Source of the DNA: Lachancea kluyveri NRRL Y-12651 | Lineage: Eukaryota; Ascomycota; Saccharomycetes; Saccharomycetales; Saccharomycetaceae | Assembly (NCBI GenBank): GCA_000149225.2 | Contig: CM000691.1 | Location: 124,001 to 188,000, forward strand | Direction of reading: 5' to 3' | DNA length: 64,000 nucleotides | Position numbers and translations under genes: made by a program | Shown here: piece by piece, positions 51,820 through 63,306 of the stretch | Numbering within the stretch: the stretch's first letter is position 1 | Layout of the letters: the number at the start of each line of letters is the position of its first letter | Notes under the pieces: model-generated | Seen by the model: the letters and a program-made list of their open reading frames with translations, nothing else | Told to the model about the DNA's origin: nothing | The model's database searches: none

Positions 51820-53019
51820 CTATTCGAGGCCTGATGAAATCTTATCTAAACGGGCCCTCAAACCAATTTCACCTGCCTTAGCCAAAATACCGGTGATCAA
51901 ATTAACAGAGCGCAAAGAGTCATCATTACCGGGGATCGGATATGTAACCAATGATGGTTCAGAGTCTGTATCGATGATACCGATAGTTGGGACCCTGGCT
52001 TGCATAGCTTCCTTCAAAGCATTTCTGTTTTCAGTAGGGTTCAAAATAACTAACAAATCCGGCTTGACAATACTAACAGCCTCGTCTGGGGTCAACTGCC
52101 TACCAGTTGGTTTATCAGAAAAATCTACTTCACGCCTCTCCCAAACACTAGAAATTTCTGTTGGATTAGTTAAAGTACCCGGAATCCATCTCGAAGAAAC
52201 ATAAAACCCATGTGTTCGTTTGGCAGCTTCTTGCAGTGCTCTTTTTTGACCCTCTCTAGTACCTAAAAACAAAACGATGCCACCTCTTTCAGTTACACCT
52301 TCAACAACTTTAGCAGCTCTCTTTAGATATGCCAAAGTTTTGTTCAAATCGATGATATGAATTCCTTTGTATTCACCATATATAAATGGCTGAGTAGAAG
52401 GTCTCCACAGAGATGTCGATTGGCCCAAGTGAACACCAGCAGCCAACAACTTGGAAATTGACAGTTTGTCAATAGTTGGAGGATTGAAAATGTCCTTATG
52501 AGGAAAATATACCTTTTCTATGCCAGCACCCAGTTTGGCCGTATTCGACGCATGTTTCATTTGACGCAAGAACAGTTCTTGGGTGGAGTAAGGTTTATCC
52601 TTGGCAGATGGCATCAAGTATGGAAACTGTTTTATCTGGGATTGACCAATGAGAGGTTTGCTCTCAGTTCTTTCGACTTCTGGATCAATCACTTTGTTAT
52701 ATTGGGAAAACTGTTTCAAGAATTGAGTCAACTCTTCATCTAGTTGCTTTTCTTTCTCCGTTAAAGGTTCCTTTAGAGATTCTTCTAAGTTACTAAATTC
52801 TTCGACAGGAGTTTTGGATAGTTTTTGAAAGGTTTCGATGATCTGATTGTTGAATTCTCTCTGGCGTAGAATAGAAAGTTCATCGTTCTGCTCCACTTGT
52901 TCTGGTGCAACAGCACTTTGGTCAGGGACACTAGTAGTGGTGGACTGACACCTTATGCTAGATTTGCCCAGTATCAGAGAGCCAGAAATCAAGCGCCTGG
53001 ATGAAACTCTTAGAGACAT
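51820..53019 (-). CDS. MRP4: Mitochondrial ribosomal protein uS2m
   Basis: A 399-aa mitochondrial small-subunit protein. The N-terminal ~25 residues are a mitochondrial presequence ([15 protein letters not shown]), then a ~120-residue polar extension, then the S2 fold (about 190-395): [110 protein letters not shown]. All are S2 hallmarks. Divergent from SHU1, with a Reb1 site between (TTACCCG at 53145). Strand matches YHL004W. Confidence 0.96.
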   Translation of the reverse strand: MSLRVSSRRLISGSLILGKSSIRCQSTTTSVPDQSAVAPEQVEQNDELSILRQREFNNQIIETFQKLSKTPVEEFSNLEESLKEPLTEKEKQLDEELTQFLKQFSQYNKVIDPEVERTESKPLIGQSQIKQFPYLMPSAKDKPYSTQELFLRQMKHASNTAKLGAGIEKVYFPHKDIFNPPTIDKLSISKLLAAGVHLGQSTSLWRPSTQPFIYGEYKGIHIIDLNKTLAYLKRAAKVVEGVTERGGIVLFLGTREGQKRALQEAAKRTHGFYVSSRWIPGTLTNPTEISSVWERREVDFSDKPTGRQLTPDEAVSIVKPDLLVILNPTENRNALKEAMQARVPTIGIIDTDSEPSLVTYPIPGNDDSLRSVNLITGILAKAGEIGLRARLDKISSGLE

Positions 53020-53144
53020 CTGCTAATAAATTTATCAAAATGTTTTAGTGCTGCTGTACCCATTACTCACGGTTTTCTTGAAGTTGTCAAAAATCTTTCC
53101 AATCTACGTTTCCCAAAAATTTTCACATACCTATGTACGAAACG

Positions 53145-53151
53145 TTACCCG
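53145..53151 (+). promoter_or_regulatory. Reb1 consensus in MRP4/SHU1 promoter
   Basis: TTACCCG at 53145-53151 lies in the 218-bp divergent promoter, about 90 bp from SHU1 and 126 bp from MRP4. It is a perfect Reb1 core. Confidence 0.55.
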
Positions 53152-53237
53152 AATTGGGATGAGGAAAACAGTAACATGAAGCATAAAACTATCAATAAAG
53201 GATTTCAAACAGCACATAAATTCGAGATAACAAAACT

Positions 53238-53705
53238 ATGGAGTCTGTGTTACCACAGCTCATCAAAGAAAAAGATCCTGAATGCAAAACCTTGATATTC
53301 GCTCTTGGAGATATTGCGCGAGCGTACTTCGAACACCAACTGACAGGCTCCCCAGGAGCGATGTCCTCTGTCCAGAGTATTATGAATACCAAGCGGAATA
53401 TCAAGGTTTTATTTCTAAACAAGTTACAGTATCTATTTATGTACTTGACAAAGTTTGAAGCTGAAAGCACTAGTGATGCAGTAGAGTTTAGTAATCTGGT
53501 AATTTTTGGACTGGATGATCTGTTAGGTTGCGAACAGCAACACGCGCAGTTATCAACCACTCAAACAAGATTAGCCAATTTAATTTATAACGTTGCCTTC
53601 AAGACAAGGAAAAAACATCGGCTAAACCTCATCTTTACACCGAGCGCGCAAGGAAGCAAAGGGTTAGTGGAGCTAGAGCAATACTGGCGCGAGATTGTAA
53701 TATAG
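53238..53705 (+). CDS. SHU1: Shu complex subunit Shu1
   Basis: A 155-aa protein similar in size to the 150-aa S. cerevisiae Shu1. Shu1 with Psy3, Csm2 and Shu2 forms a complex that helps Rad51 act in error-free DNA damage bypass and meiosis. No strong motif is visible; a helix-rich, RecA-like-decayed sequence includes LIFALGDIARAYFEHQL and LVIFGLDDLLGCEQQH. The assignment rests on length and synteny between MRP4 and STE20 (YHL004W, YHL006C, YHL007C), with MRT4/UFD4 interleaved, so I am less sure than for its neighbours. Confidence 0.8.
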   Translation: MESVLPQLIKEKDPECKTLIFALGDIARAYFEHQLTGSPGAMSSVQSIMNTKRNIKVLFLNKLQYLFMYLTKFEAESTSDAVEFSNLVIFGLDDLLGCEQQHAQLSTTQTRLANLIYNVAFKTRKKHRLNLIFTPSAQGSKGLVELEQYWREIVI

Positions 53706-53766
53706 GAAAAGGGAGTATAATGTACAAAATGTGAGTCTAATTATTTACAATAGGAAATAGAATTCC

Positions 53767-54483
53767 TTATGCAGATTCCATGTTAATATCAACTTTCTCC
53801 ACAGAAGAAGTTTCACAGTCGTAGTAAGCAGCCAACTTAACCTTAAAATCAGCGGCAGCGACACCAAATTGCTTCAAGATTAAAGCTTGACGGACGTCCA
53901 AAGTTTCACCCTTTTCACACACCAAATATGGGCTTTCAATGGTGATTTTACCATTTTTGATCTTGGTTGGAATCTTGTACTTATTTCTTAAAGTTGGCTC
54001 CAAAGAATGAACCATTGGAACATCTTCTTCTGCTGGAATCTGACCACCACGGGAGTAAACAATCCCTTCAGGGATGGTAAAGGTCAATGGGGCCTTGGAT
54101 TTAGGCCTAGAGTAGTCAGATCTTACATAGGACTTGAAGTAATCTTTGACAGTCTCGATGTCCTCGTCGGTGAACAGTAAGCCAGTAACACCGCTGCAGA
54201 GCTTAGATAGCCTGAATAAGTTGTCCTTGTACTCATTTTCTCTGTTTTCACCCAAAGCCTTTTTTAAAACCTTTCTCTTACCCATAAGTAATTTGGAGCC
54301 ATTCCAAGCGGTTCTGATCTCCTGTAACACTGGAGTTCTAACATCATCCAAATGTAGAATCCAAACATATCTGTGGGAATCTAAAGCTTCTCTAACTTCG
54401 TCAAAGATTCTTTCCTTGTTTTCTCTACCCTTTTTATCGGTTTGAGCCAAAGTAACCAGCTTTGAACGTTTAGATCTAGGCAT
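53767..54483 (-). CDS. MRT4: 60S assembly factor Mrt4 (P0-like)
   Basis: A 238-aa nuclear/nucleolar protein related to ribosomal P0/uL10. It holds the P0 site on pre-60S particles until it is replaced by P0. It shows the L10 fold: MPRSKRSKLVTLAQTDKKG at the start, RYVWILHLDDVRTPVLQEIRTAW, GKRKVLKKALG, LCSGVTGLLFTDEDIE. It lacks the P0 C-terminal acidic tail. Upstream: GATGAG repeats and an AAAAATTTTCA RRPE (listed), as expected for a ribosome biogenesis gene. Strand matches YKL009W. Confidence 0.97.
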   Translation of the reverse strand: MPRSKRSKLVTLAQTDKKGRENKERIFDEVREALDSHRYVWILHLDDVRTPVLQEIRTAWNGSKLLMGKRKVLKKALGENRENEYKDNLFRLSKLCSGVTGLLFTDEDIETVKDYFKSYVRSDYSRPKSKAPLTFTIPEGIVYSRGGQIPAEEDVPMVHSLEPTLRNKYKIPTKIKNGKITIESPYLVCEKGETLDVRQALILKQFGVAAADFKVKLAAYYDCETSSVEKVDINMESA

Positions 54484-54520
54484 TGTTCTTGTATTTTAGT
54501 GTTTTACTTGTTAGCGTTTT

Positions 54521-54568
54521 CAGAGATGAGATGAGATGAGATGTGTTTCCACTATAAAAAATTTTCAG
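54521..54568 (-). promoter_or_regulatory. PAC-like and RRPE motifs upstream of MRT4
   Basis: GATGAGATGAGATGAGATG at about 54523-54542 gives three GATGAG cores, and AAAAAATTTTCAG follows at about 54557-54568. The pair lies 40-85 bp from the MRT4 ATG. A T29 tract (about 54582-54611) separates it from UFD4, which could insulate or promote nucleosome depletion. Confidence 0.65.
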
Positions 54569-54742
54569 TCCCAACAGAGGAGTTTCTTTTTTTTTTTTTT
54601 TTTTTTTTTTTCTTTTCAGAGAACATATCGCATGTTACGAAAAGTTTCATCTTTAGTCAGTGGCAAACCAGCCTATCTGAAGGGATGCCAGTTACAGTCC
54701 CGTTTCTTATATTCCTTTTAGCACTAGAAGTAAGAGTTTAGC

Positions 54743-57700
54743 ATGACTGGGTCCAAGAGACGTGAATCAGAAGAACACGTTTACGACCGTGAAGAAGATT
54801 TGATGTTGGACAGTGACAGGCACGATCAGCACAGTGAAGATGCAGACCATTTATTTTACGAGGAAGACCAAGGTGACAATGAAGATCAGGAGGACTATGA
54901 GGGCCACTACTCATATCCAGAAGAAGAGGGGGAAGAGGAGGAAGACGAAGACGAAGAAGGCGAAGAGGAATACTCGTATCATTACGACAATGACGAAGAC
55001 GAGCAAGATCATGAGGGAAACCTTGGAGAAGATGAGGTGGAAGGTATCCTTGGAAATAGCCACGATAGTGGCAATAGACGGGCTGCCACTCTTCAGGAAC
55101 TTTTAGGTGCTCTGGCACAAGGTGTTGAAAGTAGAAGACATGGAGCCGATGGAGAAGGGAGTGATCCTATTCAACCCCGCCGCGTCAACCTAGCAGACGT
55201 GTTCCCAGAATACCGTGAGATGTTTGGTATGATCAATGGGAACAATTCGCGATCTTCAAACAATGGCAATAGCAGGGTTGCCAAGCTTGTTCAGAATGTA
55301 GTCAATGCACAAGAAGACCCTTACATGGCTATGGAGAGCTTGAGAGAAATTTCCGAACAGCTACTAATGATGAACCCACTGGTTGCAGAGCGCACTATTC
55401 CCCAGGAAGAGTTATTGAAAAGTATTGTAAACATCCTTGCTAGTCCAGTGTTACAGGGTGAACTGGAATTGCAGTTGATTACTTGCAGATGTCTTTACAA
55501 CTTATTCGAAACAAATCCCGAAACTGTATCTTCTGCCGTTGACAAAGATGTAATAACGGCTCTACAAGGGAAACTTATAGAGATAAGCTACATCGATTTA
55601 GCGGAACAAGTTCTAGAAACTTTAGAGTTTATCTCCAGGGTACATGGTCGTGAAGTCTTGAGATCAGGCGGTTTGGTAGCATGCTTGCAGTATTTAGACT
55701 TTTTCACAATTCACGCCCAGAGGAAAGCCGTCACCATTGTTGCGAATTCCTGTGCTCGTATAAGGCCCAACGACTTTCAACATGTTCAAGAAGTCTTTGC
55801 GACTCTAAACGGCATTTTCATAAATACCACGGATCAAAACATTCTGAGTAAAATTCTAAACACTCTCTATGGTGTTTGTAGTGGACTGGGTAAGGAACAA
55901 GATAAATTAGAAAAGCTATTTGATATAAGTATCATCCAGAGGGTTATTCGATTGATCTCTAACACCGACTTTGATTTAGAGAGCAAATTGAAATCTCTCG
56001 ATATTCTATCCCAGTTGGTCACAACAAGTGCAATTTTTTCTAAACAAGTCATTGGGTCATGCAACGTTGTCGAGATGCTTTTAGGTTGTTTCAATGGATT
56101 CAGAAAGTCTCCGACCTCTCCTTTGCATGAGACTTTGATGTTTGTCCCCAAACCATTGATATCTAGCATTTCCCGATTTATCGTTTTGTTGTTACCAACA
56201 GAAGAGGAACAAGTTCTTTCAATCGACCCACCAAAAAATATAGATTTGAGCGATGTCAAAGATGAGTATATTCGCCTGGTCAAAGAAATCACACCACTGC
56301 TATGGGAAATTTATACAAACACTGTCGACTTTGATATTCGTAGGTGTGTTTTGATTGCGTTTTCCAGAATTTGCTGCTCACTAAATGGATCTAATGTTTC
56401 CACCATTGATAAGCAGGTCATCAATATGATTGCATCCAGTTTGACTCAGAACAAGTCTATCTTCGAAAGTTCCAAGGGTAATAGGCTAATCTCCGGTGGC
56501 TTGTTAGTCGGTGTCCTATCGTTAACTTCAACAATGACAGCTAAATACGCCTCCGAGTTTTTGCCAGCCTTTAAAAGGGAAGGAATCTTTGATCTATTAA
56601 AATCACTAGCAGAAACCCTTTCCAGTAAGTTTCCAGAATCCACCAGGGAAAATGATGATTATGACATGTGCCAAGAAGATGAGCACGAGAGCGAAGAAGA
56701 AGAATATGAGATGGAGTTTGATGACATGGACATTCCGGACCAAGTTAAACCGAAGAAAATGAAATTCGAGCTATTCAGAAAGTTATCACTTGATTACATT
56801 ATATCCGAAATGTCCAAATTGCTTGAGATTTTGATCACTAATTTTTCCACAAGACAAGATGCGATTGTAGAAGAATTACAAGATATCGACAACTTGGTAG
56901 CTAAATTAGAAAAAATTGAATTAAACCAGGACTCTTACGAGTACTGGGTGAGCATTTGGCTCGAAGTTAAGAACAAAATTTTCAGAGAGAATTTTACAGT
57001 TTCTGGATTTGAATTCATTTCAACAGGCTTGGCTAGAGAAATATCCAGGATAATAGAATTCCATTCAAACAAAACTTCTAATTGCCAAAGGGCTTTAATT
57101 TGTACGTTTGAAAAATCTTTAGAGGTTTTTGTTGAAATTCTGCAGCACGCGTTAACCAGATTAGAGTCATTTGACATCGTGGAATGTGGTTTACAGGGTG
57201 AAGAAGGAAGAGCAGCATCATTAGGTAAGCAAATGAAGATCAAATTGGAATATACTGGAGATGCAAGAGGAGAAAAAATACCAAATAACATGAAGTCGAT
57301 TATGGTTTCCATCCATTGTATTGCTTCATTCAAAACTCTAAATGCGTTTTTAAAACACAGGATATTGCAATCCCAATTTCTCAGCTCTCTAATGCCAGGC
57401 TTAACACGAGCCGATCAGAACCCCGACGATGTTAAAAAATGGTCATTTGAATTTTCCCTAGATGAAACACCGGTAAGCTACAATAGCACTATTTTTGGTG
57501 CAATTTTTAAACATTTCACGGAAAACAGCAAAGAGCTTTCATCAATATGGAACAGCGTTCAATCCATCAAGTACAGACGGATGTACGAAAAGGAAGAAAA
57601 CTTTGAAATAGGTGAATTATATCCTCAAAGAGTTTTCGGTGCAAACGAATTAAAACCGGCAAACGAAATTTTGAATTTATTGGACTGCGTGAAAAATAGT

Positions 57701-59104
57701 TCTCTCCGTGATGAACTTTTCGTAAACTCCAAACTAAGTGCTAAACTTTCTCGCCAACTGGAAGAGCCTTTAATAGTTGCAGGTGGCGTCTTACCCAGTT
57801 GGGCATTGCATATAACAAGACACTATCCGTTTTTGTTTCTCTTTGAGACCAGAATGTTTTTCTTACAGAGCACTTCTTTTGGCTATGGGAGGCTGATCCA
57901 GCTATGGAGAAATAGGACTGGTAATGATAAAGATTCTAATGGTGAAGACCCCTTACAACAATTAGGCAGACCAACTAGACACAAATTGCGCATATCCAGA
58001 GACAATATGTTTTTAAGTGCGTTAAAAATTATCAACAAATATGGCTCGACCCCAAACATTCTAGAAATTGAATATCAAAACGAAGTTGGCACAGGTTTAG
58101 GCCCAACGTTGGAGTTTTACGCTTCAGTTTCAAAGGATTTTGCGAAAAAATCTTTACGCATGTGGAGATGCAACGACTATACTACAAATAAAACCGAAGG
58201 ATTTGTAGAAGAACTGCTATTTCCCGCACCAATGTCATCTACTGAAGATGAATCGAGAATTTTGGAGTTATTTGGCTACTTGGGCACTTTTGTTGCCAGG
58301 TCTATGCTAGATAATCGTATCCTCGACTTTCGCTTCAGCAAGGTTTTCTTTCAGTTAATGCACTTACACGCAAAAGGGCAGAGGTTAGATTTAAACCAAC
58401 CGGAACAATTGATTGACATTGTGTCAATGATTGATGCACAAATAGGGAAATCATTGCAATACTTATACGACAACCAAAACAGTAGTAATTTAGAATCCCT
58501 AGCTTTAACATTTACTGTTCCAGGTTACGATATCGAACTTGTCGCGAATGGCGGTGATATTGTCGTGAATTCAGCTAATGTTGGAACGTATATCGAGAAG
58601 GTCATTGATCAAATCTTACAATCCGGAATTGAGAAGCAGATAAAGAGCTTTATTCAAGGGTTTTCTAAGGCTTTCCCATACACGTCCTTGTCGATTCTTA
58701 CCCCAGAGGAACTTTCTGACCTATATGGAAGGGTCGAGGAAGACTGGTCTGAGAAGACTCTTTATTCGTTTATCAATGCGGATCATGGCTACAATATGGA
58801 TTCTGCTACTATTCACGACTTAGTCTCTGTGCTCTCCTCATTCAACAGACAAGAGCAACGTTTGTTCCTCCAATTTTTGACAGGTTCCCCGAAGCTTCCA
58901 ATTGGCGGTTTCAAGAGTTTGAAACCTAGACTAACTGTAGTTTTGAAGCATACGGAGGATAATTTGACACCAGACGAGTATTTGCCTAGTGTTATGACTT
59001 GTGCAAACTATTTGAAGCTCCCCAAATACAGTTGCAGAGAGATTTTAAGATCACGTATTGTGCAAGCAATGAACGAGGGTTCTGGTGCATTTCTACTATC
59101 TTGA
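54743..59104 (+). CDS. UFD4: HECT ubiquitin ligase Ufd4
   Basis: A 1,453-aa E3 ligase of the ubiquitin-fusion degradation pathway, acting with Ubr1 in N-degron degradation. The N-terminal ~125 residues are strongly acidic. ARM-like repeats follow (about 190-480, PYMAMESLREISEQLLMMNPL, ITCRCLYNLFET). The C-terminal HECT domain starts near residue 1090 (NMFLSALKIINKYGS, IEYQNEVGTGLGPTLEFYASVS), and the catalytic Cys is in MTCANYLKLP, about residue 1420. Length is close to the ~1,483-aa S. cerevisiae protein. Position matches YKL010C. No breaks. Confidence 0.97.
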   Translation: MTGSKRRESEEHVYDREEDLMLDSDRHDQHSEDADHLFYEEDQGDNEDQEDYEGHYSYPEEEGEEEEDEDEEGEEEYSYHYDNDEDEQDHEGNLGEDEVEGILGNSHDSGNRRAATLQELLGALAQGVESRRHGADGEGSDPIQPRRVNLADVFPEYREMFGMINGNNSRSSNNGNSRVAKLVQNVVNAQEDPYMAMESLREISEQLLMMNPLVAERTIPQEELLKSIVNILASPVLQGELELQLITCRCLYNLFETNPETVSSAVDKDVITALQGKLIEISYIDLAEQVLETLEFISRVHGREVLRSGGLVACLQYLDFFTIHAQRKAVTIVANSCARIRPNDFQHVQEVFATLNGIFINTTDQNILSKILNTLYGVCSGLGKEQDKLEKLFDISIIQRVIRLISNTDFDLESKLKSLDILSQLVTTSAIFSKQVIGSCNVVEMLLGCFNGFRKSPTSPLHETLMFVPKPLISSISRFIVLLLPTEEEQVLSIDPPKNIDLSDVKDEYIRLVKEITPLLWEIYTNTVDFDIRRCVLIAFSRICCSLNGSNVSTIDKQVINMIASSLTQNKSIFESSKGNRLISGGLLVGVLSLTSTMTAKYASEFLPAFKREGIFDLLKSLAETLSSKFPESTRENDDYDMCQEDEHESEEEEYEMEFDDMDIPDQVKPKKMKFELFRKLSLDYIISEMSKLLEILITNFSTRQDAIVEELQDIDNLVAKLEKIELNQDSYEYWVSIWLEVKNKIFRENFTVSGFEFISTGLAREISRIIEFHSNKTSNCQRALICTFEKSLEVFVEILQHALTRLESFDIVECGLQGEEGRAASLGKQMKIKLEYTGDARGEKIPNNMKSIMVSIHCIASFKTLNAFLKHRILQSQFLSSLMPGLTRADQNPDDVKKWSFEFSLDETPVSYNSTIFGAIFKHFTENSKELSSIWNSVQSIKYRRMYEKEENFEIGELYPQRVFGANELKPANEILNLLDCVKNSSLRDELFVNSKLSAKLSRQLEEPLIVAGGVLPSWALHITRHYPFLFLFETRMFFLQSTSFGYGRLIQLWRNRTGNDKDSNGEDPLQQLGRPTRHKLRISRDNMFLSALKIINKYGSTPNILEIEYQNEVGTGLGPTLEFYASVSKDFAKKSLRMWRCNDYTTNKTEGFVEELLFPAPMSSTEDESRILELFGYLGTFVARSMLDNRILDFRFSKVFFQLMHLHAKGQRLDLNQPEQLIDIVSMIDAQIGKSLQYLYDNQNSSNLESLALTFTVPGYDIELVANGGDIVVNSANVGTYIEKVIDQILQSGIEKQIKSFIQGFSKAFPYTSLSILTPEELSDLYGRVEEDWSEKTLYSFINADHGYNMDSATIHDLVSVLSSFNRQEQRLFLQFLTGSPKLPIGGFKSLKPRLTVVLKHTEDNLTPDEYLPSVMTCANYLKLPKYSCREILRSRIVQAMNEGSGAFLLS

Positions 59105-60266
59105 AACCATTTGAATGTATATGCGCGTACATACCTACCTGAATTATGCATAAAGGATACCTCGAATAATTTGAGAGCCAGAGTTTTTCCCCGCAAGCTT
59201 GAATAGGAAAACTGAACGAAACCACAAGAATTTACCGCAAATTAAGCTCCTCATTGAGCACTAAGGGCTGTCACGATACCATGAATTTGAAAACAGAGAT
59301 GTCATCTAATATAGTATAAAAAGTTACGTAGAACTGAGGAACTCCAGCCCATGAAAATTAAGAGCCACCACGGGATAACTCAGGCATGAACATTACATGT
59401 AGCTGCCACCAATAACACGCCGATATCATCAACGGGCACTATATTCCATGCAGCCTCTTGTGGTTCTCTACGTTTGAACTCGAAACCATTCTAACAAACG
59501 ACAAAGATTCCCGAGTAACTATTTCTCGAAACGGATGCAATGTCTATTCTGCCGATCATCACTGCGTTTAGAGTTGTGTGCGTTTTCAACAAAGTTTATA
59601 CAACATTCTCGTACCGTGCTCATGGTGTTACCATTTACCAGTCATTAAAAAATTATTTAGAGAGTTGATACTCTAAAGCCTACTAAAAGATTTATATTAT
59701 CACATCCAAAGCTTTGTTGCCAACCTCTTGAACCAGTGAAACGTATCTTTTACAATATAATTTGCTCCCAATAGCTGTCACTTGCATTAATGGCATTCTC
59801 GTCATGTGGATATATGTCTCAGGGTAACGCTATTCGTATATCGTTACTCAGATGTTAAGTGAAACATGAAGTGCGGAAAAATTTGTGCAAAGCGGGAAGA
59901 CGTCTTAAAGGAGCCGGTTACATTTCGAAGGATCAACTATACCATTACTTTTTGTTAGGTCTAGTTGAAAAGGATAGACAAGCACTTACAAGCTAGAGAG
60001 GTTTTTAAAAAAGAAACACTCCCACAAACATTAGTGACTGCTTTTCTCTTAAACTACATTCTGCGTCCTTCCTCGTGAGCGCTCACACACTTTACTTTGT
60101 TTGCCCTTTCTCCACACACAAGACCTCCTAGTAGGAAGTGGAAAAGCAAGAACCAACAGGAGGAAAAGAACGATAAATTGGACTTCCCTGCTACAGTCAC
60201 TCATTTGAAAATCAGTTGTACCTACCCTCCTTGGCAGAATAAAGAACAAGAAAACTGAATAACCCC
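59105..60266. other. UFD4-STE20 intergenic region
   Basis: 1.16 kb; no gene found. Ste12-type TGAAACA at 59860-59866 and TGAAACG at 59737-59743 lie 400-530 bp upstream of STE20; they are weak evidence. A small hairpin, TTTAGAG and CTCTAAA with an 8-nt loop, lies at 59656-59677. Confidence 0.5.
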
Positions 60267-63200
60267 ATGCAAAACCCAGATACTATCACTGACGACAACC
60301 ATCTAAATATGGTAGAGTCCAGCACAGAATCCGTAAAAGAACTGTCTTTGAAGGAAAAGTTTAGTGAAGCATCGGAAAATTTACCGAGAGATGAGCTCCA
60401 TAAGGGCTCTAGCCTTCCAAGAACTCCTGCGACCCTAAATGTGAACGCTTTACAGGGCGACTGTGAGGATGATGACGACAACAAAAACGAAGAAGATAGA
60501 GGTGACACCGAAGGAGTCGGAAATATGTCCGGTTACAAGTCTATGGATCCAGGCAAGCCCGCACCAACTCAATTGGATAGTGTTAACGATATATTAAATT
60601 CTTCTTCGTTGGATGAACCAATCCAATTTACTCGGGTTTCGTCGTCATCTGCTCTAAGTGGTAGCTCTTATGAAACTTCTGAGACTATGCCTGCCAGCGA
60701 AGACCAAAGTATTGGAATGCAAGAAGAAAAAACTCAAATAGATTCAAGAAGACCCTCTTCCGTCAATGCTCCCTCACTGGTTGTCGAGAGCCATGAACAA
60801 TCTACGATTGGAGACAACACAAATTCTACTATTCGAGCATCTGAACAATTTTACACAAGACAGTCAACCAATGGAAACGGATCTGCTCTATTTTTGACGG
60901 ACAACTCAGAAAATCATGGATCAGAAGGTTATTCTACTGGCCCACATTCGAATAGTAACGTCGACCTAAACATTGGATCAAGTACACCAAAGAATGAAAG
61001 CTTTGGCAAAGACGCCGAGAGGCATCTTTACGAATCTCCTTTAAACGAAGCTTTACTTTCTGACGAAAGCTTTGAAAAATCAACATCCGTGTCAGAACAA
61101 CCACTTGGGTCAAGTAACGGTAAAAAAAATAATCTCAACTGTGCCTATAGAAGAGGAGCCCTACCAGAGCTCGTCTGCGCCTTTGAATCAAGATACTTTA
61201 GCACCACCCAATGAACTGGTAACCACTCCAAAAGTAGTACAAGGTGGGGTTTCCCAATTCCAACAAGGCTCTACATCTTCACAAAATCTTACTGTGAAGT
61301 CACCGTTCAAGTCTGTTTCTTCGCCATTTTCATCCATAAGGAAAACTGGCAAGGGTACTGGACCTCAAACTGATAGTCCTAAAGCACACGCCTTATCTTC
61401 TTCACCAGTAGCTAATGATAGCAAAAAAAGAAGAAGTGGTAGCCGGATGAAGGGCGTGTTTTCTTCTTTTGTTCAAAACATTAAGAGGAATTCTCAAACT
61501 GAAAAAAGAGGTTCTGGTTCTGGGTTTAAGATATCCACGCCTTATAATCCAAAGCATGTTCATCACGTCGGTATTGATTCAAGGACAGGAGAGTATACTG
61601 GTTTGCCTGAAGAATGGGAAAAGCTACTAACTTCCAGCGGTATTTCGAAAAAAGAACAGCAGCAGAATCCACAGGCAGTTATGGATATTGTCAAGTTCTA
61701 TCAGGACGTCACCGAATCAAATGGCGAAGACAAAGTTTTCAAAACCTTTAACGTGGGAAATACTGGTCAAAGCATTTCAACCACTCCATCCTTTAGAACA
61801 CCATCATCAACTTCAGTGAATAAGTTTGAATCAAACAATCATTCAACAGCCGATATTATTCATCAAAGCCCGACGTTACCGACTCAAAACTCTCTTACTG
61901 CTACACCACAATTTACTCCTCAGCCATCTGGTTATGGATTACAGCCTCCAATGACTTTCAATGACACTCAAAAATCATCTTCCAATGAAAAATTTATCCC
62001 AAGTCGTCCAGCCCCCAAACCTCCTAGCTCGTCTTCAAAATCTGATATCGCCTCGCCACTGGCTATGTCATCTGCTTCACCTGTCACTACCCCAAAGGTA
62101 CAACGCGCTCCTAGTCAGTCGTCTGCCTTTGGATTTATTTCTAGAAAGGCGACCTTAAGCAAATCCGAACAACCTCTACCTCCGCTTCCACAAAAGGAAG
62201 ATGTGCCACCATTCTCTTCTCCCTTAACCGAATCTGATTCCTTTGGTAGTGTTGCGCCTGTCAGAGTGGCACCTCCAGTACCTGTTTCAAAGGATGTTCC
62301 AAGTAGAGAACACTCCACCAAACAACCTCAAACCACAGCTGAGAAAAAGAGAGAAGAAAGAAGAAAACGTAACCAACAACTTTATGCCAAATTAGCTGAA
62401 ATATGTTCGGAAGGTGACCCAAGCAGAATGTACCGTAATTTGATCAAGATAGGTCAAGGTGCATCTGGTGGTGTTTACACCGCTTACGAGCTCGGCACAA
62501 ACGCTTCAGTAGCTATCAAGCAAATGAATTTGGAAAAGCAACCCAAGAAAGAGCTCATTATAAATGAAATCTTGGTTATGAAAGGTAGCAAGCACAGTAA
62601 CATTGTAAATTTCATCGACTCTTACCTACTGAAAGGTGACCTATGGGTTGTTATGGAATATATGGAAGGTGGCTCTTTGACAGATGTGGTTACTCACTGT
62701 ATTTTAACTGAAGGTCAAATCGGTGCTGTTTGTAGAGAAACGTTGAAAGGCTTACAGTTTTTGCACTCCAAGGGTGTCATTCACAGGGATATCAAGTCTG
62801 ATAACATTCTGCTATCCATGAACGGTGACATCAAGTTAACCGATTTTGGCTTTTGTGCTCAAATCAACGAAGTAAATCTAAAGAGAACTACGATGGTCGG
62901 TACTCCTTACTGGATGGCTCCAGAAGTTGTTTCTAGAAAAGAATACGGCCCGAAGGTTGATATCTGGTCTTTGGGTATTATGATCATCGAGATGATTGAA
63001 GGTGAGCCACCCTATTTGAATGAAACCCCATTGAGAGCTCTTTACCTGATCGCGACTAACGGTACACCAAAATTGAAAGATCCAGAGAACTTGAGTGACA
63101 CTTTGAAAGAATTTCTAGGGTGGTGCTTAAAAGTTGACCCAGAAGATAGGGCAAATGCTGCTGAACTTCTTTCTGGTACTTTTATTTCAACTTATGCCGA

Positions 63201-63306
63201 GAAAAACGAATGCCTAGCACCGTTAGTTAAGCTGGCTCGCATGAAGAAGCTGTCAGAAAAGATGGAAGATGAAGATGGGAATAGTAATGGATCGGATAAC
63301 GAATGA
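60267..63306 (+). CDS. STE20: PAK kinase Ste20, reading frame broken once
   Basis: A p21-activated kinase that relays Cdc42 to the pheromone and polarity MAPK cascades. Frame 1 starts at 60267 and continues to 61214; frame 2 is open from before 61072 to 63306. The change is at an A8 run (61122-61129): one A fewer would join them into about 1,012 aa, near the S. cerevisiae 939. The N-terminus carries LNVNALQ, GYKSMDPGK and PIQFTRVSSSS as in Ste20; frame 2 has the CRIB box (ISTPYNPKHVHHVG), the kinase domain (KIGQGASGGVYTAYE, HRDIKSDN, DFGFC, GTPYWMAPEV) and the C-terminal Gβ-binding segment (LAPLVKLARMKK). Position matches YHL007C. Confidence 0.9.

Noticed and set aside
54536-54741. Two small + strand frames with a long Phe run
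   Set aside because: They are produced by the T29 tract in the MRT4/UFD4 promoter.
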